A DNA stretch of 64,000 nucleotides from Drosophila miranda. Taxonomy: Eukaryota > Arthropoda > Insecta > Diptera > Drosophilidae. The DNA is taken from positions 28,724,913 through 28,788,912 of the forward strand of contig NC_046677.1 of assembly GCF_003369915.1 (NCBI RefSeq). Direction: 5' to 3'. The notes under the pieces are model-generated. The model searched no databases. It was not told the DNA's origin and saw only the letters and a list, made by a program, of their open reading frames with translations. Made by a program: the position numbers and the translations under genes. Positions 46,832-59,020 of the stretch are shown here, piece by piece (position 1 is the first letter of the stretch; each line of letters opens with the position of its first letter).

Positions 46832-49800
46832 TAAATCCGTGATTCCCTGATTGAAGGATGCTGCAAAAGGGATGCCTCGTTCAACGTTCAACCGGCTTCA
46901 GTCGGCGGCGCTCTCTCTCTCGGGCTTTGCCACTGCGTCGGCGCTGGCAAAAGCGCGCCAAAAAATTCATTCATGAAAAGTCTCCGCCAAGAGGTGGTTG
47001 GGGGGTTTGGGGGAAGTCAGCAACAAGCTGGGGAAAATTGAAAAATTGGTTGGAAAAGTTGAAGTTTAAATTATGCAAATTAATGCCCAACATGAAACTA
47101 AATAATTTGCAACTGTTTTAATGAAAAATTCATTTATCCTGGAGAGCAGGAGAGCTGGAAATGGAAGGACAGGCAGGCATTTCCTGAGACTGAATCCTGG
47201 CCAGCACAATGCAAGGACACTCTTAATTACGGCTGCATTGGGCCTGGGAATGCCCTGCATGGGGGGCGGGGGAGGGGATGGGCTTTTCCCAGCTGCCCTT
47301 TTTCTCAGCTTCGATTACGGAAGATAATTTGATTTCGCCTCCTTTTGCCCATCGCAAAAATTGAAATTAATTTCTGGCCGGCCTTTCTTCGGAAAATCTT
47401 TTGGAGAAATGATTCCAGCGCCAAAGATTGCAGCGACGCCATGCAAATTTGATGAGCACCAAAGCGACGCCTCAGATACACGAGCTCATGGATTCCCGGC
47501 CAGAATGGCCATGGATTTGAGATTGGATTGCGACTTTTGTTTGGGTGCCAGAGGTGCTGGAGGCCCCAGAGGTGGCAAATAAAATGCAATTACACCGCAA
47601 AACTCAATTCCAAGTGTCAAAAAGTTGCACTGCACTTAAGAAGTTAGAGAGGGGGGAAAGGGGGGTGGGGGGGGCCACACCTCCATTTACCCGCCACTCG
47701 AGGTGTTTGAGCAGCAATGAAAGGCCAAAGTTGAGCCAGAAGTAAAGCGGATTACTTGCAATTGTCGACTCCTGGCTCCTCCTCCTCCGCCTCCTGCCTC
47801 CTGCAGACCCGAATAAATTCCAGATTTGACAGGCGCCCGATCTGGGGGATAATTTATAGTCCAAATGGATGATATATTGGGCCTCGCGCTCATGTTTTGC
47901 TTATGTTTTGCCCGTGAAACTAATTTTCCAGCCCCACGGCCCACGACCCACGGCCTGGCCTCCATTTGCATTTTAAATGAGACGGGGAAGAGGGAGGGGC
48001 GGGGGGCCTGCCAACTTTTTACAATGCCACTTCGGAACTTCTCGCGGCTGTGGCTGTCCTTCGACTACAGCGTGTGGCCGGGCACTCACCGGCAACTATT
48101 TTTGTTTGTGTCTCGTGTTTCGCTCTTTGTTTGCGGACACTTGGCAAATTGGCAGCTCGCAGATGCCACAAGGCAGAGAGGGGAAGCGGGGGGAAGCGGG
48201 AGAAACGGGGGGATGTGGGAGATGGGCCCTCTCCCCAGGTTCCGTGGCGCACACGGCGTATGCGTAATTTAGTGCTGCAAATTTGCACTTTTGTGACTTG
48301 TTTAGAGATACAGATACGGTAGTGCCCTGCTCTGCCGAGGCGGTGGCAGAGGCAGCACTTAAAATCAGAAATTCAATTATCTCCCACCCACCCACAGACA
48401 CCACAGACGCACCACCCCCAAGGGAAGGGGGATAGGGATGTGGAGGCCCTCCATGTCTCCATTTCGCACGCACTTTTCACACCTGCGTGCCTCCTGCGTG
48501 TGCCTCCTGCGTGTGCCCCCTGCCGCCCCCTCTGCTGCCTATTCAGATGTTGACAAAGGTGGGTGGGCTGGGAGGGGTGTGCGGGGCGTGTGGGGTGGAT
48601 GGGAGTACAACTTTATTGTTCCTCCGAGTTTTTAGTTGCCGGGAAAGTATTATGCCCCTCCTGCCACACTTCATGCCACGCTTCGGACCGGATTGAGATG
48701 GAACGCCAGAGATATAATCGCATAATGGAGGCCCCACTCTTCGAGTGGATCCATCGCAAATCTCTTCGGCTCTGCTGTCAGAACAATTTAATTATAATTT
48801 TCTTCGTTTTTTCGGTGGAAAATTCATTATCGTCGGCGGGAAATTAGCTTGAAAACAATTAACACCTGTTCGCCGGCAGCTGCTCCTGGCAGGAGGCTCC
48901 GCACTTCAAAAACTAACAACAAGCAGGCCTTTAATGGTGGGGCCTCGCTCTCTCTCGCTCTCTCTCTCCCTCTCCCTCTCCCTCTCTCTTATTCTAATGA
49001 AAAAAGTTGCACAAAAAAGTTTTCAAATTACAACGGAAATCCGTGAAAATCCTTTTAACAAAGCAAAACATGACCATCAAGGTGGGGCAGGGGCAGGGGC
49101 ACGGGCGGGGGGCACGGCCTGGAGTCGGGATGATGATGATGCTGCTGATTATGATGGCGCTTTAAACAGACTTCTTCCATCTGCCGCAGGGCTCTCCCTC
49201 GCACGTGCCGGAGTCCATGCCGCGGTTTACCGCCACAGAGCTGCGGCTGAAGCTTGTAAATTGATTTGGTGGCACAGCTCTGGAGAGGCGACAACCGCGA
49301 CAGTGAAGAAAACTATGTGCACACCGATGGAGGCATATATTTGCAGGACGAAGCACTAATCAAAGTTGATTCAAGGACAATACAGGCCTGAGGAGAGCTA
49401 GGAAATCAGTAGAACCTCTCAAATAGTCACGAAACACAGCCGAAAATCCACTCTTGGCAGCTTAAAAGATACAAGATACAGCGGTACTTGGATGGAGGCA
49501 CAATCGTGGAGGAACAGAGCGGAAGTGACAGTAGAACGAAGGTCCCAAACAGGCAGAAATCGCGCCAGAAACAGCAAACAGCGACTTGGCAGCGAAGCAA
49601 AGGCTTGAAGGAGTTCCTTTCTAGCACCTTTCTGTGGATCTCACGACTCCTCACGACTCCTCACGCTGCTCACGCATCATGCCACATCACTCTCCCGCTG
49701 CCAGCCTTAACAAACCGCAGTGTTCAATCTTGGAATACATTTCCACGCACTTTCCAAACTTTATTTATTGACTGCGGTTGAGACGGCTCCTCCCCTCTCC

Positions 49801-52800
49801 CCTGTCCCTACCCTCCCCCTACCACCCCCCTGTGGTGGCAACAACAGCCGCTGCCTGCCGTCGGGAAACTTTTAATGAAAAATATTCAATTTTTCAGGTG
49901 TTGCAAATATTTAACATTTCGCAACTTTCGGCGTGGATGAGTGGATGTGTGTGTTCTCCCGTTCTCCTGTCATGTGCCTCGTTCCACGCTCCACACTCCA
50001 CCTGCGGTTAGCGAGTGGTTTCTGCCCCAGCCTCCCTCCCCGCCCCGCCCCGCCCCACCACAGCAGCGGAAAAAGGTTTAACCAGGGCGTGCAGGGGCCC
50101 CAGAAAGTGCGGGGGAAAAAAACCAACTCTGAAGCATTTTAAATGTTAATTAAGAATGGAACGAAATCGGATAATTTGCATGTGCCCCCCGCCCCACGCC
50201 ACACGCCGCTTTGGTCGCTAATAGAATTAGGTTTTTGTTTTCGGGGTTTTTTCGGCCCCTCAAATTCTATTAGCCAGGCCCCAAAAAGCGCTAGAGAGGG
50301 GCGGAGAGGGGGGGGGGGGAGGGGGTGCAACGGCCCTGAGCTAAGGCCAAATTGAAGTTCATTCGATTTGCGCTGCAGATCTGCAGCTTTAACTCGATTT
50401 GGCTTCGATTGATTGACATTTGTGCGGCGGCTTGATTTGGTTAAAGCCGCACGTTTCGGCCCTGAACGACTCCACTCCCACATGGCAGCCCCCTCGATGA
50501 GGAGGGGGGCTCTAGTATGCTGCTTCGTGCGGCACAGTCGATGGACTGTTGAGTGCCGGCGGTGGCAGAGCTGCTTTTATATTGCACGCGCCAGCATCTG
50601 CCGAAGAAGCCTTCAATTTGTTTCAATCTTGTGGCAGTCTCTCTCTGGGAGATATCTCAGAGATAGCTCTCTCTCTCTTTTATCTCTGACTGTTGCTCTC
50701 TCTTTCTAGGCACGTAAAATCCCATTCCGGCCGGCATCAAGGTATATTCTAAGGAAGGTAAGGGGCTGCCGCTTCATTTTGGGGCATACATCGGGGAGAG
50801 CGTATGAATATGCAGTTGAATGCAGATTTATTGCTGGCTGGCTTCGGTTTTTAAAGAATTAATCATGCACAAGACATGTAATTCGTTTATATGTCTCTTG
50901 GGAGCTCCCCTTTGAAGCCTTTGCTGCTACACTTGAATCCAGCTTCAATTTCCTCCATCATGCACAAGCAATAAATGTTGTTTTGGTTTTTTGGGGCCTG
51001 TACTAAGCCTCTGCCTCGAGCCTAGCGCCTTGTTATTGACTTCTGGGGCCCAAAAACGATCCCCAGCTGCGTCCACGGGCATAATCTGTTGAAGCAATCG
51101 CTTCCGCGTCTCCCTGGGCCCTTGAGAGGTCCTTCCGTGGCCAAATAGAGTCCTCACCTCACCAGCCCTCATCCCAAATCTGGACATGCCGGCTGTGGGC
51201 TGTGGGTAAACAAACAACAGCTGTTGCCAGGCCAGAGCTTCCTCTTAGCCCGTACACACACCGCTTTATGGCCATCAAAATAAGTGCAAACCATAATTCT
51301 CGGACTCTCTCGATGCCATAAACCCCATGCCCTGCCATAAACGTGGCAGAGGCAGGCGCCTGCGCTGTCCTCTTCAGAGAACAGGCCGGAATGTGCGAGC
51401 AGGTCCGCAGGCCAGGGCCGTGCGTGCGAGCGGGATGCATCGTAAACAAAACGATGCAACAGCCTGTGCCTCGGAGCCTCGGAAAATTCAGGTATTTCCG
51501 TCTCGGCGCCAGAAAGAGATGGGTCGTAAACAAAGACAGCTGTCTTTGGTGTCATTGTACTGCTCTGACAGAGGCGGCCGCAGCACCGTGCCACACAGAG
51601 CACAGCACGACATCGCGCAACGTGCGCCGAGAGTGTCTGTGCCTGTGCCTGTGCCCGTGCCCGTGCCCGTGTCCCGGCCCGGCTCGGCCCGGCTGAGTGG
51701 GTCAGGTGCAGGCGCCCCCCAAATCCGGTATGCGCCAGCTGCGCGTGACTCGCCTTCCTTCTCAGACGGGAGACGGAGGCTCCCCCTGCCACCGCCTCTT
51801 CGGTGTGTCTCTCTGTGCAAGTTCTGTTCAGTTTTTAGACCCAATCGACTTCTTGTGCCCCTTACTGCTGCCCCTCGAAGACTGACCCCTAATTGGCTTT
51901 TGGCTTTGACTCTGTCGCTGGCTCTTATGTAAGTCCACCTTTCGTCGGAGAAAGAGGAAGAGGAAGAGAGAGTTGTCGCTGATCCATCACGCAATGCCCC
52001 CCGCACCCGCCCCCGCACTGGCATCAGTCTTCGAGCTGCTCATATATTATGGAAATTGGCCCAATAATAGGGGCTATCATTTGTGGCTGTGCCTCTGGCG
52101 GCAGCTCATTTATTTTTGAAAACATTTTGTGCCGTTTATAGAACCCTTGCCCCCTGCCCCTTGCCCCTGCCCCCTGCCCACTGTCCCTGCTGCACCTGCA
52201 CTTCCCTCTAATTAAAATGACAAATCGGGAAACATACAAAATGCCTTCTTCATCTTTTGGGCTGGCATCTGCTGTGCCAACGAGGCGTATGCGTAATATA
52301 CTCGTCTCTGGGTCTCTCTCTCGGCTCTCTCACACCCTTCGGCGCACAATTTTCCACTTTTCCACTTAAATTTCTATTCGCGATCCACGCAAGTCATGCC
52401 GCAATCATTTACTTGAATTATTCCCATGATGAAGCGGCCCTCTCAATGACGGGGTGGTTTGGCTTTGGAGAGGTCTTTGACATTGGACTAGAGGCTAGAA
52501 AGAGACAAGAGAGGGTTTGAGGGGCAGGATAGGGATGTATAGCCTTGGGATAGTCCAGTTCTTACTCGTCTTTACAGCTTAGAGTCGAGTTTTGGCTGGT
52601 TTTCGCGGTGGAAAGCCTCTTAGGAGAACAGTAGATTCACTGTGATTCAAGTACTTTCGGGTACAGAAGATAGGTTCTTCAGGAATGTATCTTTACGATC
52701 CAAATCTACTCCTAAATGTTCACCTTTCTGGATGAAACTTGTCTCAATTAAGATCTGCAGCTGGCAAAACCGATTCCTTTAGCCTCGAAGTGGGTCTCCC

Positions 52801-53342
52801 TTGCCTTCCTCCAGGGTATTCCCCAGTCGTTCCCCATGCCTCCCCTATAATTCCCATTCCTGCTATATTCTCTGTGTATCTCGTCTTGTGGCAATTCTTC
52901 CCGAAACGAAAGATTTAAAGTGTGTCAAAGTGCAATAAACAATTGTCGTTTGTTTTTGGGTGTCAAAAACAGCGGGGAGGGGGGGGGGGGGGCCTCTGCC
53001 AAAGACATAAACGGAAACAGATGAGGGCACCTTCTGACGCGCTTTCGCTGCCGTCATTAGTCGCCTCTCCCTCTCGCACTTGGGGCGGCGGGGCGGGTGG
53101 GGGGAAGAGGGAACCCTTACGTGGCAAAAACAAAGCCAAAGAAATGTGAACGACGGTGAACGGTGAAGGGGAAGACTGGTTCTTGGTCCGCCATTGCTTA
53201 AATTAAATTTATTGCTCACTTTCCGTTCAATTGCCGAGCCCAGCGGACATCGAAGCGCTCACTTGGTCGCCATCTGCTCCTCCGCCTGAGATCCGCCGAG
53301 ATCCGTGCCGTGCTCTATCGTGCTCTGTCGTGCTCTGCCGCG
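46832..53342. other. Non-coding region between GABA-B-R3 and Eaat2 promoters
   Basis: Divergent promoters flank this 6.5-kb stretch. The open frames are repeats or chance. Seen: a CT-rich tract at 48948-48990, G-rich tracts near 47650-47675 and 50308-50330, a GTGCCC/GTGCCT hexamer array at 51634-51672, and a G14 run near 52979. A TTCAGTTTT initiator-like site near 51828 followed by a GTAAGT donor at 51930 is noted but not called. Confidence 0.45.
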
Positions 53343-53381
53343 TTTAAATAGCGTAATAGTCGCCGTATTCGACGATCAGTT
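53343..53381 (+). promoter_or_regulatory. Eaat2: Distal Eaat2 promoter candidate (TATA-like plus initiator)
   Basis: TTTAAATA at 53343-53350 precedes a perfect fly initiator, GATCAGTTAAG (A+1 at 53378), by about 30 bp. The transcript would run into an ATG-free exon ending at a GAG|GTAGGG donor (53467). Confidence 0.5.
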
Positions 53382-53957
53382 AAGTTCGAAGGCGCCCGGC
53401 ATACCGGTTGCAGTTTTCAGTTCGGTTTCGGATCGTTCGTGTGGCTCTCGCTCGTCTGCTCGTCGAGGTAGGGCCTCAGGGATAGCCCCATTCCTTCTAG
53501 AGACAACTTAAGCCCCTTGTCGTTGCATGCCCCCCCCCCATCCCCATCCACTCACCTAATTCGATTTGCACCTGTCCGCCCTCCCGTATGGCGTTTTTTC
53601 TAGTAAACAAACCTTGAGGTCAAACCAGAGCAAAGCAAACCCCTCTCTACTACCCCCCTCTACCCCTCTCTGGTGCAGGTAGAAAAGCAATCCACTACAA
53701 CGGCTACAGCGGTGCAACGCATTCTGAAACTGTTGATGCAACGCCAGCAGAAACTGCTGCGGCAATTGTTCCAACTGACTGCCTTGGCAAGACGTTAAGC
53801 ATACGCACCGGTGTACAAGCGTACAGGCGTACGAAACAAAACTCAAGCGCGAGAGTGCGACCAGTGAAAGGTGAAAAGTGAGTGCCAAGTGGGGATACAT
53901 CAAGGAGCGGGCCATTAACAAGCTCCATCCTGGGTAATCTGTGGTTAATCGTTAAAG
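53378..53957 (+). other. Eaat2: Candidate Eaat2 leader exons with one uORF
   Basis: Exon A 53378-53467 has no ATG and ends at GAG|GTAGGG. Exon B starts after the acceptor CTCTGGTGCAG (53678), which follows a long pyrimidine tract, and ends at AAAG|GTGAGT (53957). The only ATG in the two exons is at 53736; it opens a 20-codon frame (to 53798) rich in Gln, Leu and Arg. The frame is open from the start of exon B. Assignment to Eaat2 is by strand and distance. Confidence 0.4.
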
Positions 53958-54863
53958 GTGAGTGTTCCCCCCCCCCCCCCCCCCGCCGCCACGCAGCGAA
54001 AAGCAGTCGAGGGAAGGGCGGAAGAGCGGAAGAGGCAGCCAAATATAGTTATTAAACATGCATTAGCCGCCGCGACCTTCGATCGGACATCGGGTGACTC
54101 GTGCCTGATGGCAATTTGTTTCAAATGCAATCCAAACGAATGGCCCGAGTGACAGGCCTTCCAAATGCCGCACACTCGATTGATCTCCCATCCCATCCAT
54201 CCATTATCCCCCCAGATCAGGCCCCAATGTCAAGTTCAAGTTCGAAGGGGGGCCTCTTGGGACTCTGGCAAGTGCCAATAGATTGTCGCTCTCTCTCTCT
54301 CTGGCAAATCAAAGCAATGCTGACAGCGGACAGTCGTTGCAATTATCTTAATTATCTGCGAGAGAGGATCGTTGGGGCTGGGATCAGGGTGGACGCCGAA
54401 TGTTAAATATAGCATTGCCCTATTGATTTGGCCGTCTGCCCAAAAGATGGACAGTGGACGGTGGTGGAGGGGGGGAGGGGTTGCCCCCTCACATGATTTA
54501 TGAATGACAGCTAACAAGGCGCGCTCTAACGGATCGATAAGCGGCCACCCTTGCGCCCAGCCCCCAAGGACACTCCAATTGTTGCCGACTCGCTTGAATC
54601 GATTCACTCAGGCATTGCAAGGGGTAAGGGGACTGGCATTTGCGTAAGCCGCTCGCTCCACAAGCGGAATTTTCCGCTCCATTATAATTATGGAGCGTCA
54701 ATCACATGGTGGGGCAGGCAGTGGCTGCAAGTGCGTGCCGTCTCCATTTCAATTTCCCTTTTCATTTTGACATTTGAAAAGCCGGCTGCCAAAAGAGAGA
54801 GAGAGAGAGAGAGAGCACGAGAGAGAGCGACTCCTGCGACTCGCGAGAGAGCGGAGTCCTGTC

Positions 54864-55430
54864 CATAAAAGCGGACCGCAGACGCGAGAGCCGCACATTC
54901 GCAGGAGGACGCTTCGAGTGAACGGACTTTCAGAGGAGCACAGACACGGGAGCGGAGACAGAGACAGTCACAACGCCAGAGACAACGCCAGAGAAATAGC
55001 ATAGAAAAGGGCAGAGTGAATAGTGAAAACGAAAGCGGAAAGAAAGAAAGGTCTGGCAAACACTGGAATCACAGAGGCATTCCCTTTGACCTGCTCCAAG
55101 CGTGAGGCCCGGCTGACACAGATTCCACAAGGGACTCCACGGCCCCTGCAGCGACTGACCTGACCCCAGGCCCCCCCACTCGAGTGGCACGAAAAAATCG
55201 ATTATCCGTCGCCGAAAAGTGCAGCAGAGAGTGCAGCGAACCGCGACTGACAGCACCAGCAGCAGCAGCAGCTCCTGGCCGAAGGTCAGACACAAGTTCC
55301 AGAGTAGGCAGCGTCCCGGGAAAGCCACAACAACGGAGCCATTAACCCACCAACGAGACTCGACAGCGGTACGGCACTCTGGCACCGGCCACACGCAGAC
55401 GCTGAGGGACAAGAAGACAACCCCCCACCG
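54864..55430 (+). promoter_or_regulatory. Eaat2: Proximal Eaat2 promoter and ATG-free leader exon
   Basis: CATAAAAG at 54864 is followed 30 bp later by an initiator-like GCACATTCG (start near 54895). From there to a donor ACCG|GTAGGA (exon end 55430) about 535 nt contain no ATG at all, where roughly eight would be expected by chance. This is typical of a genuine 5' UTR exon. Upstream lies an AG-rich GAGA tract (54797-54836), a likely GAGA-factor site. Confidence 0.55.
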
Positions 55431-55848
55431 GTAGGAGCCCCCCTGAGGAGCCCCAGCAGCCACCAAATGGCTTACCTAATCAACATTCTCAAGTTCAATG
55501 TTAAGTATCTCAAAAATCAATAATTTGGAGGCACACTCGCAAAGGGAGAACCGCACAGAGAGCCCCCTCTCCCTCCCACAGAACCACAGGACCACAGGAC
55601 ATCCCCCGCACATCGTTTGGCCATAAATATTAACGTGATTCTGATTCTGATTCAACAATAGCCAAGGAAAGGCTCCCGTCTCGTCTCGTCTCGTGTCGTG
55701 TCGTGTCTCTCTCTCTCTCTCTCTATCGCTCTCTTACCCCCCCCCCTCCCGTCGCATCTGTGGTGGCGTCTCGCTCTCTGGCTGCCTCTTCTACTGATAT
55801 TCTGCTGTGCTTTTCGCTGCGCTGCATTCGATTGCGCGTCCGCGGACA

Positions 55849-58800
55849 ATGGAAAGGTCTGAGAAATTTTCAGATTACCTCTTTGCCAAAATGGGTCCTC
55901 CGAATGTGACGGCCTCCGTGCACGGCAGCGAGCTGCCGCCGAAGACCACGGAACGAAGCGACGCCCCCGTCGAGCTGACGGGCTACCGGAAGTGGCTGAG
56001 CGACAATCTGATGCTGCTGGTGACGCTCTCGGGAGTCCTCCTGGGAGTCACACTGGGTGCGTATGGCCGCCCACTCGAGCGCTCCTCAAACTCCACTCTT
56101 TCCCCCCCTCTCTCTCTCGCTAGGCCTCTCGCTGCGTCCGTTGCATCTCCATGGGGACTCCATCATGCTGATCTCGTATCCGGGAGAGCTGTTCATGCGG
56201 GTGCTCAAGCTGATGATCCTGCCGCTGGTCATCTCCAGCCTCATTGCCGGCTCCGCGAGCCTCAATGCCAAGATGAACGGCAAGATCGCCCTGCGGACGC
56301 TCGTCTACTTCGCCAGCACCTCGTTCTTCAATGCCGCCCTGGGCATTGCCCTCGTGCTGCTCATTCATCCCGGAAATCCGGATATGCACAATAACGACGA
56401 CCGTTCGACGGACAAGCGGACCGTCAATCTTCTGGACAGCCTCCTGGATTTGGGCAGGTTAGTGAATCAAAGCAAAGTCGCGAGAAAGTTAATCGTTGAG
56501 GAAATCGCTTTCAATCCGCCTCTAAGTCGAGTTGAAATCGCTTTCAAGTCGCGTTCAGGTGGCGTTCAAATCGCCTACAAGTCGCGTTCAAGTCGCGTTG
56601 AAGTCGCGTTAAAGTCGCGTTGAAGTCGCGTGGAAGTCACATGTAAACCGGTTTGGAAAGCAGTGCAATCTAAACAAATTAAAAGCGGTGTCACGTTTAT
56701 AAGCAGTAATTCAAGCAGTGTAAATGATGTGAAAATTGAATACAATTGAAATGGCAAGCGAAACTTGCCTAATTGGTAAACCTATCTCCCAGCCGCGCTG
56801 AGTAAATGGCCTATATTGCATTAAAAAACCTTACAAGTTGAGCTAAAGTAGCGCGGAATTTGTAAGGGAATCGCGATGACGTTAACTTTTATTTTTAAAC
56901 TGTGGCGCAAACAAGTTCGGTTAAGCAGTATGAAATGCGAATAGGTGGCGCCATCTATTTGTCGCTAAAAGCTCACCTGAGCTGCCAAGCAGTGTACTCA
57001 AGCAGGACACAGCTTCGAACACTGCAGCAAATTTCGTTTAAATTTGAATTCGAATTTCCAAGAGTCGGCTATCCATTTCTCTCGTTTTGGCTCTTTTTTT
57101 ACCATCACTTTCACTCGCGAATAATATTAATGGAATCTGCTTTTAAATCGTGCAGAAACTGTGCAGAAATACCTTGGTAAAGTACCAGAGGAATTCCCGC
57201 CAAATGTGTGATTTAACCGGTTGGTTCAAGCAGTACCCTCCAGCCGTTGGAGAAAGCAGTTCAAACAAGCAGCAGATAAGCCGTGTACTGCTTAGTAATG
57301 TGCATTATTGAACGTTGAAATTTGAATTTGAATTTAAAATTGCAAGGGCGCGACTGTCCATTTCTCCCATTTCTTTTCGCCTTTCCACAGAAACGTATTC
57401 CCGGACAACCTGTTCCAGGCGTCGATCCAACAGGCCCACACCGTCTACCTGCCCAAGCCGAGCATCCTGCACGCCTTCAACGAGACGATGAACGACACGG
57501 CTGTGCTGCTGTCCGGCGGACTGGAGGCGCAGCGCCAGGCCGACGAGCTGGACGAGGTTGTGCTCGTCCGGGATGTGCAGTACCGGAGCGGCACGAATAC
57601 GCTGGGCATCGTGTTCTTCTGCTTGGTGTTTGGAACCTTCCTGGGGACGATCGGCCAGAAGGGGCAGGTCGTTGTGGACTTTTTCGCGGCCATCTTCGAG
57701 GTGATCATGAAGATGGTGACGTGCGTGATGTGGCTGACGCCGGTGGGGATCAGCTCGGTGATCGCTGGGAAGATCCTGAGCGTGGACGACCTGGGCCTGG
57801 TGATGGCGCAGCTCGTCTGGTTCATCTTCACGGTGGCCGTCGGCGTGTTCCTCTACCAGTTCGTGGTGATGCAGGCCATCTACTTCGTGTTCGTGCGCCG
57901 CAATCCCTTCAAGTTCTACGCGGGCCTCATCCAGGCCATGCTCACCGCCTTTGCCACCGCCTCAACGTAAGCCATTTCTCTCTCTCTCTCTCTCTCTCAC
58001 ACTCTCTGTCTTGCTCTCTGTGATAGCGATAGCGAGGGTATCTGTGAGATCTCTCGAGATCTGCGAACGTCTAACGTGCTACAAGTATTTTTCCTTCTTC
58101 TTGGTTTCCGATCCGATCCGATTCGATCCCTGATTTGCCCCCCGCCCCGTCGTTGTTACGTTCTTGTTATGAAAACTCTTTTGTTCCGCAAAAACACCTT
58201 GAAAACACTTGAAATCCACCCAACATCTACATCTACACTACACCAATCCTGCCACCACTGCAACCACTGCAACACTGCCACTGCATCTGCCACTGCAACT
58301 GCAGCGCTGCTGCCCTGCCCATCACATTCCGCTGCATGAACGAGAAGCTGCGCGTGGACCCGCGGATCACCCGCTTCGTCCTGCCCATCGGATGCAACAT
58401 CAACATGGACGGAACCGCTCTCTACATCGCGGTGGCCTCGATTTTCATCGCCCAGATGAGCGGCATGGTGCTGGGCTTCGGAGAGCTGCTCACAGTGCTG
58501 CTGACCTCCACGGCCGCGTCCATGAGCTCCGCGAGTGTGCCGAGCGCTGCTCTGGTGCTCCTCCTGGTGGTGCTCACCGCCATCGATGCTCCTGTCCAGG
58601 ATGTGACCCTCCTCTTCGCCGTCGACTGGTTTGTGTAAGTATGGAACCCGAATCTCCTCCTTAGAGCTTCATTTCATTGTGTCCTTTGCTGCAGCGACCG
58701 CATTCGGACCACCAACAACATGCTGGGGGACTGCTACACCGCCGCCATCGTTGAGGAGCTGTCGCGCAAGGAGCTGATGGCCCTCGATGCTGCCGCCGTC

Positions 58801-59020
58801 AATTATCAGGTGGGTTGTTGTCCGACTTCTCCGAAGAGTTCGTTAATGTCTTCCCCCTTGTTACCAGGACATGCCCGCCGGCACTCCCAATGGACACAGC
58901 GAGGTCATGCTGGAGGGCCAGACCGAGCTGATAACCGACTCCGTGGTGGTGGACATGAGTGCCGTGATGAACAACGTGAGCCTGCAGCAGGAGCAGCAGC
59001 ACAGCAACCGCAGGGTCTAA
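55849..59020 (+). CDS. Eaat2: Excitatory amino acid transporter 2 (SLC1 family)
   Basis: Sodium-coupled transporter of the dicarboxylate/amino-acid:cation symporter family, in the plasma membrane. Fly Eaat2 has been reported to carry aspartate and taurine. Coding exons: 55849-56056, 56124-56457, 57391-57966, 58305-58634, 58695-58809 and 58868-59020; all are GT-AG and in frame, giving 571 residues. Membrane segments begin near residue 48. Motifs seen: [17 protein letters not shown] (TM2), the glycosylatable extracellular loop with NET and NDT, the HP1 segment [16 protein letters not shown] in TM7 (Na+/substrate), the HP2 segment [13 protein letters not shown], and DRIRT in TM8 that keeps the arginine used by acidic amino-acid carriers. 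The C-terminus is Gln-rich and ends RRV. The first ATG is 55849. However, a TTTTCAG acceptor at 55872, preceded by a 175-nt AG-free pyrimidine-rich zone, could make 55891 (MGPPNVTAS) the start in spliced mRNAs (557 residues). Confidence 0.93.
56498..56640. repeat. AAGTCGCGTT(G/C)A minisatellite in Eaat2 intron 2
   Basis: A 10-12 bp unit based on AAGTCGCGTTGA recurs about ten times, with variants AAATCGCTTTCA and AAATCGCCTACA on the left and near-perfect copies from 56579 on. It lies just inside the 5' end of the 933-bp intron and keeps one frame open by chance. Confidence 0.75.

Noticed and set aside
51169..51792. 207-codon minus-strand frame
   Set aside because: Contains translated hexamer repeats (Ala-Arg/Ala-Gln runs) and no recognisable domain.
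51822..51932. TTCAGTTTT initiator-like site and a GTAAGT donor 100 bp downstream
   Set aside because: No TATA or DPE; the link to Eaat2 is too distant to assert from sequence alone.
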